Shown here piece by piece: positions 1 through 3,912 of a stretch of 9,057 bases of DNA. The stretch is from Bacteroidales bacterium UBA932. GTDB taxonomy: Bacteria > Bacteroidota > Bacteroidia > Bacteroidales > UBA932. The notes under the pieces were generated by a model that was given only the letters and a program-made list of their open reading frames with translations, had not been told where the DNA came from and made no database searches. Made by a program: the position numbers and the translations under genes. Positions within the stretch are counted from its first letter, which is position 1; each line of letters begins with the position of its first letter. The stretch spans positions 1 to 9,057 of the forward strand of contig DBDM01000170.1 of assembly GCA_002293585.1 (NCBI GenBank), in the 5' to 3' direction.

Positions 1-626
1 AATTCATTGGTTTTGGAAAAATGCCGGCAGCCGAAAAACGCGCCGCGCGACAAGGGTGAGGGATGCGCTGCTTCCAGTACGAAATGTTTAGTTGTGTCGA
101 CCAGCGCTTTTTTATTGCGGGCAAAGCCGCCCCATAGCAGAAATACCAATCCTGTTTTCTGTTCCGATAAAGTGCGGATCACCGCGTCGGTAAAGGTTTC
201 CCAGCCTATTTTGCTGTGCGACATCGGTTCGCCGGAGCGCACGGTGAGTGCCGCGTTGAGCATGAACACGCCTTGCTCCGCCCATTGCTCTAAGCAGCCG
301 TGGGAGGGAGGCGGGAAGCCCAGGTCGGTTTCAATTTCTTTGAAAATATTGACTAATGACGGCGGCGGTTTCACACCGTGCTGTACCGAGAAACAAAGCC
401 CGTGCGCCTGTCCGTGTCCGTGGTAGGGGTCTTGTCCTAAAATCACCACTTTCACCTTGTCGAAAGGTGTTTTATCAAAGGCGTTAAAAATAAGTTTGGG
501 CGGCGGGAAAATCACCTTTCCGGACAGCATTTCGTTGCGCACCGCAGTGGTTAATCCGGCAAAATAAGATTTGTCGAATTCCGGCTGCAGCACTGCTTTC
601 CACGAAGGTTCTATTTTTACGTCCAT
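1..626 (-). CDS. ung: Uracil-DNA glycosylase, family 1 (3' end outside window)
   Basis: This enzyme removes uracil from DNA by cutting the N-glycosidic bond, starting base-excision repair in the cytoplasm. Reading down from the ATG at 624-626 gives 208 residues with the family-1 signatures in order. The water-activating motif GQDPYH lies at residues 64-69 with catalytic Asp65. A PPPS segment is at 87-90, [10 protein letters not shown] at 121-130, and the DNA-intercalation motif HPSPLS at 188-193 with His188. Full-length bacterial Ung is usually 220-225 residues, so about 12-17 C-terminal residues are missing at the window edge; this is a window cut, not gene damage. The start is fixed by the family N-terminus ([13 protein letters not shown], like VKIEPSWK in Bacteroidetes homologues) and by the promoter about 20 bases upstream. 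It is divergent from the nuclease-like gene at 704. No odd residues were seen. Confidence 0.97.
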   Translation of the reverse strand, partial: MDVKIEPSWKAVLQPEFDKSYFAGLTTAVRNEMLSGKVIFPPPKLIFNAFDKTPFDKVKVVILGQDPYHGHGQAHGLCFSVQHGVKPPPSLVNIFKEIETDLGFPPPSHGCLEQWAEQGVFMLNAALTVRSGEPMSHSKIGWETFTDAVIRTLSEQKTGLVFLLWGGFARNKKALVDTTKHFVLEAAHPSPLSRGAFFGCRHFSKTNE

Positions 627-645
627 TGTTGTTGTCAATTTTCTA

Positions 646-676
646 CAAAGATACTAAAAATGCCCAATTATTCAAA
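646..676 (-). promoter_or_regulatory. Bacteroidetes-type promoter of ung
   Basis: On the minus strand the -33 box TTTG (plus-strand CAAA at 673-676) is followed by exactly 19 bases and the -7 box TATCTTTG (plus-strand CAAAGATA at 646-653). This is a perfect match to the known TTTG-N19-TAnnTTTG consensus of the Bacteroidetes primary sigma factor. Transcription should begin near 640, leaving a leader of about 15 bases before the ung ATG. Confidence 0.85.
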
Positions 677-685
677 AATAATCAT

Positions 686-693
686 TATCTTTG
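686..693 (+). promoter_or_regulatory. Possible -7 box for the nuclease-like gene
   Basis: TATCTTTG on the plus strand fits the -7 consensus TAnnTTTG exactly, but no TTTG or TTG lies 19 bases upstream, so the promoter is weaker than that of ung. Its start point would fall near 697-700, giving an almost leaderless message for an ATG at 704. The divergent ung -33 box (673-676) lies just 10 bases away, so the two promoters probably compete for the same polymerase space. Confidence 0.45.
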
Positions 694-703
694 TCGCGAT
701 GAA

Positions 704-1288
704 ATGTCCCGCTACTCTGTTATGTTTATATATTTTGACCCTTTTGGCATAAAAACTTTTAGTGATTTAGTGTCTAATCTTTCTAAAAAGGCTGCTCCGG
801 CTATACGGAAGAGAGGGTTTGAAACTTATTTATCACGAAACATCCATCAGGTTTATCCTTATAAGCAGGGAAATATTTACGTGATGAGTGGTGCTAAATA
901 CAGTGAAACGGAATTTCATATCGCCGAAAAATTGACTACAGCCGGTTATCATATAATGTTTCCCAATGCGGGTGATTTAGGGAAGACGCGAAAAAACGAT
1001 GTCTATCTTTATGATACTAAAATATACGTTCAATATAAAGCAGAATTGAAATCACTGTTCGGTACTACGGCCGACGTGGTTAAAAGTCGACTAATATGCG
1101 GAGCAGAACAAGCAAGTATTATTGTATATGATGTCCAATCCTCAATATCCACCCAATGGTTTATCAAAGGCCTACGGCAAGGATGGAGCAGAAATATACG
1201 CAAAATTTTAGTCAATTGGCATGGGCGGTGGCATGAATTCAAGAAAGATGATGTTTTCAGCAGAGAAATACATAAAATCTTAAAATAA
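704..1288 (+). CDS. Orphan nuclease-like protein resembling CdiA C-terminal tRNase domain
   Basis: From the ATG at 704 this encodes 194 residues. Residues about 66-180 resemble the CdiA C-terminal toxin fold (Burkholderia 1026b-like tRNases, a PD-(D/E)XK-type nuclease). There is a helix with Glu68/Glu70, then AEKLTTAGYHI, a strand with Asn98-Asp99, the core AELKS with Glu114 and Lys116, and a helix with AEQAS (Gln136) followed by the strand IIVYDV. Such domains cut tRNA; in Bacteroidetes similar domains also occur at the C-terminus of phage head proteins. The frame is open upstream to 626, but I chose 704 because the -7 box ends at 693; ATG 722 is an alternative. There is no signal peptide in this frame, no fused delivery domain and no adjacent immunity gene. 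Base composition is more AT-rich than the neighbours, suggesting transfer. It may be intact, or the tail of a larger gene. The fold is fairly likely; activity is unproven. Confidence 0.6.
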   Translation: MSRYSVMFIYFDPFGIKTFSDLVSNLSKKAAPAIRKRGFETYLSRNIHQVYPYKQGNIYVMSGAKYSETEFHIAEKLTTAGYHIMFPNAGDLGKTRKNDVYLYDTKIYVQYKAELKSLFGTTADVVKSRLICGAEQASIIVYDVQSSISTQWFIKGLRQGWSRNIRKILVNWHGRWHEFKKDDVFSREIHKILK

Positions 1289-1317
1289 AAAAGAGAACCC
1301 CGAAAGACTCCCTTTTT
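1282..1317 (-). terminator. Intrinsic terminator of the small RNA
   Basis: Read on the minus strand, the arm at 1306-1317 pairs with the arm at 1288-1299 over 12 base pairs, closed by a 6-base loop (1300-1305) and followed by a U-rich run to 1282. Three of the pairs are G-U wobbles. On the plus strand these become A-C mismatches, so the hairpin is clearly better as minus-strand RNA. It overlaps the stop codon of the nuclease-like gene (1286-1288) and may also weakly stop that message. Confidence 0.75.
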
Positions 1318-1429
1318 AGCTTTTGGATAAACTATAACCGTGTGGCCATCATCTGCACCGAAGTGTCCAGTTAACCTTAGGAAACCACACCCAAGCTATT
1401 TTACGTCCTGCAGGAGACGGTATTTCTAC
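1284..1429 (-). ncRNA. Candidate structured small RNA, about 145 nt
   Basis: No protein fits this gap, but it has every part of an independent RNA gene on the minus strand: an exact consensus promoter (1434-1464), a compact folded body and an intrinsic terminator (1282-1317). Stems I can pair by eye are CGUC/GACG (1416-1419 with 1404-1407), UAGCUU/AAGCUA (1393-1398 with 1317-1322), GUGUGG/CCACAC nested inside it (1385-1390 with 1340-1345), and a small CAC-UUCG-GUG hairpin (1356-1365). The family is not recognised. It lacks the conserved SRP RNA loop and is too short for RNase P RNA or tmRNA. A Bacteroidetes 6S-like RNA (Bacteroidales-1 family) is possible but cannot be judged without a covariance model. 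It is convergent with the nuclease-like gene, and the two transcripts overlap by only a few bases. The start site is estimated from the -7 box. Confidence 0.65.
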
Positions 1430-1433
1430 ACCA

Positions 1434-1464
1434 CAAAGATAAAAATATTTTTTTAGTCTACAAA
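1434..1464 (-). promoter_or_regulatory. Exact Bacteroidetes promoter driving the small RNA
   Basis: The minus strand shows TTTG (plus-strand CAAA at 1461-1464), exactly 19 bases, then TATCTTTG (plus-strand CAAAGATA at 1434-1441). It points away from miaA into a stretch with no minus-strand gene, so it is best explained as the promoter of the RNA at 1284-1429. The -33 box lies inside the last codons of miaA. Confidence 0.8.
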
Positions 1465-2336
1465 ATATTTTCCGGAAATTCTTCCGCATACGCCCACCTT
1501 ATATCCTTATCGCGCCCCCAGTAGGAAAGCTGCTTTTTGGCGTAATTGCGGGTGTGTTGCTGTATGAGGGTAATGGCTTCCTGCCGGGTGGTTTTCCCGT
1601 CGAAATGATCAAATAATTCCTTGTAGCCCACCGTATTCAAGGCCGGCAGGTGGCGGAAAGGGTAAAGGCCGCGGGCTTCGGCTTCCCATCCTTCGTCTAT
1701 CATTTGCAGCACCCGGCGGTTAATACGTTCATACAATTCCTCACGCGGACGTTGCAGTCCTATTTTAACGATGTTGAAAGGCCGCACTTTTTGCTGTTTC
1801 TTTTTGAAGGACGAGTATGGCCGTGTAGTGCTCAACGTCACTTCCAGTGCGCGCACCACGCGGTGCGGATTTTTCAGGTCGAGTTCATTATAGCTGTCGG
1901 GATCGAGCAGTTTCAGCTCCTGTCGCAACACGTCCAAGCCTTCGGTTTCGGCGCGTTGCATCAGACTTTCCCGTAGTCCCGGCGCTGCTTCCGGGAAATC
2001 ATCAATGCCGTTGCAAAGCGCGTCGATGTAAAGTCCGGAGCCGCCGGCCATCACTACAACAGGGTGTTTTTGAAACAATTTATCCAATAATTCCAGGGCG
2101 TCCAGTTCATATTTCCCGGCGGTGTACGTCTCGTGAATACTATGTGAGCCGATGAAATGGTGAGGCACTGCCGCTAGTTGTCCGGGCGAAGGCACGGCTG
2201 TTCCGATGCGCATTTCACGGTATATTTGCCGTGAATCGCACGACACGATTTCCGTGCTTAATTGTTGCGCCAAACCTATGCTCAGGTCGGTTTTACCGAC
2301 GCCGGTGGGGCCTAGTATGACGATGAGGGAAGGCAT
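1458..2336 (-). CDS. miaA: tRNA dimethylallyltransferase
   Basis: MiaA transfers a dimethylallyl group to N6 of A37 in tRNAs that read codons starting with U, a cytoplasmic modification that supports reading-frame accuracy. The 292 residues show the P-loop GPTGVGKT at 9-16, the motif DSRQIYREM at 34-42 (DSRQ in place of the proteobacterial DSMQ), an IGTAVPS segment at 44-50, YTAGKYELDAL near 71-81, and GGSGLYIDAL at 98-107. The C-terminal end keeps the KQLSYWGRDKDIRW signature. Length is slightly below the E. coli enzyme (316) and normal for Bacteroidetes. The start MPSLIVILGPTG puts the P-loop at its usual place. No promoter was found directly upstream, so it may be transcribed from the mntA promoter; the hepT remnant reads into its first codons in another frame. 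Bacteroidetes often carry two miaA paralogues; which one this is cannot be told here. Confidence 0.95.
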   Translation of the reverse strand: MPSLIVILGPTGVGKTDLSIGLAQQLSTEIVSCDSRQIYREMRIGTAVPSPGQLAAVPHHFIGSHSIHETYTAGKYELDALELLDKLFQKHPVVVMAGGSGLYIDALCNGIDDFPEAAPGLRESLMQRAETEGLDVLRQELKLLDPDSYNELDLKNPHRVVRALEVTLSTTRPYSSFKKKQQKVRPFNIVKIGLQRPREELYERINRRVLQMIDEGWEAEARGLYPFRHLPALNTVGYKELFDHFDGKTTRQEAITLIQQHTRNYAKKQLSYWGRDKDIRWAYAEEFPENIL

Positions 2337-2443
2337 TTTATAATTGAAAATTGAAATCGGAGTTTCAAATCAACCGGTTTATGTCTTCTTTTAGCTATCG
2401 CAAAACGAATATCATGTAGCCACTTTTCAATACGTTCATCCAT
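2312..2443 (-). pseudogene. Truncated HepT-type HEPN toxin remnant
   Basis: The ATG at 2441-2443 overlaps the end of the mntA-like gene by 8 bases (ATGGATGA), the usual arrangement of MntA/HepT pairs. The frame gives 43 residues beginning MDERIEKWLHDIRFAI, which matches the start of HepT/DUF86 HEPN proteins. After about residue 16-18 the similarity ends, the sequence becomes basic and unlike HEPN, and the frame runs to a stop at 2312-2314 inside the first codons of miaA. Intact HepT is roughly 110-140 residues with a catalytic RX4-6H motif near its C-terminus, all of which is missing here. The toxin should therefore be dead. Identification rests on the N-terminal motif and the overlap with mntA. 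Confidence 0.65.
2371..2383 (-). repeat. Copy 2 of a 13-base repeat with palindromic core
   Basis: Minus-strand CATAAACCGGTTG occurs here, inside the hepT remnant, and again at 2742-2754 in the leader of the mntA-like gene. The core AACCGGTT is a perfect 8-base palindrome. It may be a binding site for a dimeric regulator, or a scar of the rearrangement that removed most of hepT. Confidence 0.4.
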
Positions 2444-2735
2444 AAATCACTTTTTTATTTCTGTCTATTGAACGGCGTAAAATAGGATTTCTTATGGTCT
2501 TTTCTTCCAGCAAATCGACCGGGCGCATTAAAAGTTTTTCCAGCGACTCTTTTAAATCCATATAGTTATCATAGTAATGCAACAATTCCACTTGTCCGAA
2601 ATTGATTAAAAAATCAACATCACTGTCAGGTGAAAACTTATCTGTTAAAATGGATCCGAACAAGCAGGCATTAACCACATTATGTGCTCTGCAGATGTTG
2701 ATTACAGCATTAATATTTTGTTCAACAATATTCAT
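2436..2735 (-). CDS. MntA-type minimal nucleotidyltransferase (antitoxin), orphaned
   Basis: This encodes 99 residues with the nucleotidyltransferase signature LFGSILTDKFSPDSDVDFLI at about 25-44: GS, then the two metal-binding aspartates of the DxD motif. Later segments ELLHYYDNYMDLKESLEKLL and RPVDLLEE match MNT proteins, including a probable third acidic residue in PVDLL. In MntA/HepT systems this antitoxin AMPylates a tyrosine of the HEPN ribonuclease HepT and so blocks it. Its partner directly downstream is truncated, so the antitoxin is orphaned. The frame stays open to an ATG at 2793-2795, but the promoter's -7 box (2761-2768) lies inside that extension, so I chose the ATG at 2733-2735, which also gives the normal family N-terminus (MNIVEQNINAVINICR). 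The active-site residues look intact, so it may still be expressed or act on another HEPN protein. Confidence 0.85.
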   Translation of the reverse strand: MNIVEQNINAVINICRAHNVVNACLFGSILTDKFSPDSDVDFLINFGQVELLHYYDNYMDLKESLEKLLMRPVDLLEEKTIRNPILRRSIDRNKKVIYG

Positions 2736-2741
2736 TTTTTC

Positions 2742-2754
2742 CAACCGGTTTATG
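2742..2754 (-). repeat. Copy 1 of the 13-base repeat, in the mntA leader
   Basis: CATAAACCGGTTG on the minus strand lies between the predicted transcription start (about 2754-2757) and the ATG at 2735, a place where a bound repressor could act. MntA/HepT systems are not firmly known to self-regulate through such a site, so the operator role is speculation. The other copy is at 2371-2383. Confidence 0.4.
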
Positions 2755-2760
2755 ACTCTA

Positions 2761-2790
2761 CAAAGATACGATAATTTGTGCAATATACAA
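2761..2790 (-). promoter_or_regulatory. Promoter of the mntA-like gene
   Basis: The minus strand reads TTG (plus-strand CAA at 2788-2790) and then, with consensus spacing, TATCTTTG (plus-strand CAAAGATA at 2761-2768). The start site falls near 2755, about 20 bases before the chosen ATG. Since no promoter is seen just before miaA, this one may serve mntA, the hepT remnant and miaA together. The IS relic ends about 26 bases upstream of the -33 box. Confidence 0.75.
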
Positions 2791-2816
2791 GTCACTCTTC
2801 ACTCTCCATTTTCAAC

Positions 2817-2831
2817 CACTAGTGTCTCGTT
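2817..2831. repeat. Terminal inverted repeat, left end of IS relic
   Basis: CACTAGTGTCTCGTT here is an exact inverted copy of 3072-3086. If the element proper starts with TGTCTCG (2823), the bases CTAG at 2819-2822 would be one copy of a 4-bp target duplication. Confidence 0.85.
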
Positions 2832-3080
2832 TAAATTAGCTGAATAATAATAAGTTATCATTGTGTTCTTTGACATTTCCTGAATTTCGTTTATAACTCG
2901 CCCACCAGGAAACACGCAAACAAACATCTATCATGGAAGAATCAAAGGCATAGATGTTCCCTTGTACATCCACCTCAAAATGGTCTACTGCATTTTTCTT
3001 GCGGGCTATATCTATCAAGTGGAACGCAAATTCTTCCTTATTGCCTTGATACTTTTCTACGATATAAAATTAACGAGACA
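2823..3080 (-). mobile_element. MITE-like, internally deleted IS4-type insertion sequence
   Basis: A 258-bp segment is bounded by perfect inverted repeats beginning TGTCTCG and flanked on both sides by CTAG, which could be a 4-bp target duplication (2819-2822 and 3081-3084). Because CTAG is itself palindromic, it may equally be part of a 15-bp repeat. Inside, the minus strand carries scraps of an IS4-type (DUF4372-like) transposase, listed separately. A full element of this kind is well over 1 kb, so most has been lost while the ends survived. It sits between the DUF4384-like gene and the mntA promoter and could be moved only by a transposase made elsewhere. The ends are certain; family assignment rests on the transposase scrap. 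Confidence 0.75.
2836..3069 (-). pseudogene. IS4-type transposase fragment
   Basis: The frame is open for 77 codons with no ATG near its beginning (a TTG at 3016-3018 is the first plausible start). It begins FYIVEKYQGNK, which resembles the N-terminal region of Bacteroidetes IS4-type transposases. It continues directly as EEFAFHLIDIARKKNAVDHF and then IYAFDSSMIDVCLRVSWWA, the region with the first catalytic aspartate of the DDE domain (the D in AFDSS). After KRNSGNVKEH the similarity stops and a stop codon follows at 2836-2838. Intact relatives are around 370-400 residues, with well over 50 residues between the first two blocks. The relic therefore results from at least one internal deletion that kept frame and another that removed the rest. 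It cannot be active. Confidence 0.7.
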
Positions 3081-3086
3081 CTAGTG
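3072..3086. repeat. Terminal inverted repeat, right end of IS relic
   Basis: AACGAGACACTAGTG is the exact reverse complement of 2817-2831. The element probably ends at 3080 (…GAGACA), with CTAG at 3081-3084 as the second copy of the possible target duplication. Confidence 0.85.
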
Positions 3087-3096
3087 ATTATAACCG

Positions 3097-3104
3097 CAAA
3101 GATA
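3097..3104 (-). promoter_or_regulatory. Isolated -7-like box pointing into the IS relic
   Basis: The minus strand reads TATCTTTG, an exact -7 box, but the -33 position near 3124-3127 has no TTG. It points into the IS relic and then toward mntA. It could be a remnant of a promoter separated from its gene by the insertion, or a chance match in AT-rich sequence. Confidence 0.25.
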
Positions 3105-3123
3105 CTAATTTTTGGAAATATGA

Positions 3124-3912
3124 TCACTCCGTAATCAGCAGCGGGGCGATGACTACTTCGCGCCCGTCGGGCTCCATGTTGTTGATCCAGGACAGTACAC
3201 GCTCACGGGTGGTGGCGCCATAGAAGGGCATGTCGGCTTTGGTGTACACAAAAAGCAGCAGGTTGTGCTCCTGTGTAGCAGTCGTCGATTTTTCGGCCGT
3301 GTAGTTAATGCCGTCCACCGTGGGGAAGTGCAGGGTTTCTTTGGCGTTGAGCCGGCGGTCACGCTCATAGTTGTTGGGAAACACCTGCGTTGCAGTGTCC
3401 ATGGTTTCAAAGAGGAAAATTTTAAGGTAGCCTTCTTTATTGGGGTGTACGGAAAAAGTGATTTTTTCACCGTCTTTATAGCCATTGCTGCGCAAGCCCT
3501 GCACATTGATCTTAAATTCGGGATCGGCGACGGAGTGGTATTTTTTTACGGTGGCGTTAATGGTTACTACTGCGTAGAATTGTCCGTCGAGTGGCTCTTT
3601 GAGCTGTTCATCCCGTATTATGGAGTAGTTGGTTACCGCCCCTTGCATTTCTATGCTTGCAAACTGGCTATACAAATCCCGGTTTTCTCCGGCGACTTCA
3701 ACAGTAGAGAGGGTGCGGACGGCTTTAATACTTTCCGGCACACCGGCTTTACGCAGGGCATCCTTTTTGGCTTCTTCGAGCGCATTTTCCCGTGCCTGTT
3801 CGGGCGTAATATTGACAATGGGCCACCGTCCTTCGGCGCCTTTGACTTCCTGCGACAATAACTGCCCGGCGGTGGTCAGGCAGATCAATAGTATGATTAT
3901 ACGGTGCATCAT
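3124..3912 (-). CDS. Exported DUF4384-like protein
   Basis: The 262-residue product has a signal peptide at about 1-21 (MMHRIIILLICLTTAG, likely cut after LLS or LLSQ), so it should be periplasmic or outer-membrane associated. Residues about 37-58 form a charged helix (ARENALEEAKKDALRKAG) like the LPP20-like N-terminal module that often begins with an ala/lys-rich helix. Residues about 145-205 (GEKITFSVHPNKEGYLKIFLFE, then VFPNN, RRLNAKETLHFP) resemble DUF4384, a beta-rich domain of unknown biochemical role that accompanies secreted or envelope stress proteins. The ATG overlaps the stop of the upstream thioredoxin gene (ATGA), so the two are translationally coupled. Two ATGs stand in tandem; I used the first, which overlaps the stop. 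I do not know its specific function; the context suggests envelope maintenance. Confidence 0.75.
   Translation of the reverse strand: MMHRIIILLICLTTAGQLLSQEVKGAEGRWPIVNITPEQARENALEEAKKDALRKAGVPESIKAVRTLSTVEVAGENRDLYSQFASIEMQGAVTNYSIIRDEQLKEPLDGQFYAVVTINATVKKYHSVADPEFKINVQGLRSNGYKDGEKITFSVHPNKEGYLKIFLFETMDTATQVFPNNYERDRRLNAKETLHFPTVDGINYTAEKSTTATQEHNLLLFVYTKADMPFYGATTRERVLSWINNMEPDGREVVIAPLLITE

Noticed and set aside
7..426. Open frames opposite ung, miaA, the DUF4384-like and thioredoxin genes, the synthetase and the two-membrane-segment protein.
   Set aside because: They are shadows of well-supported genes: low-complexity or Arg/Pro/Ser-rich translations, no known motifs and no promoters.
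626..703. Extension of the nuclease-like gene to an ATG at 626.
   Set aside because: It lies upstream of the only -7 box (686-693) and crosses the ung promoter; the added residues ([12 protein letters not shown]...) resemble no domain.
1284..1429. The small RNA as SRP RNA, tmRNA or RNase P RNA.
   Set aside because: The conserved SRP loop is absent, there is no tRNA-like end or tag frame, and it is far too short for the last two.
704..2336. Functional link between the tRNase-like protein and the tRNA-modifying enzyme MiaA.
   Set aside because: Only proximity supports it; they are convergent, separately transcribed, and CdiA-type tRNases of this group are not known to depend on A37 modification.
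2736..2795. Upstream ATG giving a 119-residue nucleotidyltransferase.
   Set aside because: The extension covers the promoter -7 box at 2761-2768 and adds residues not seen in MNT proteins.
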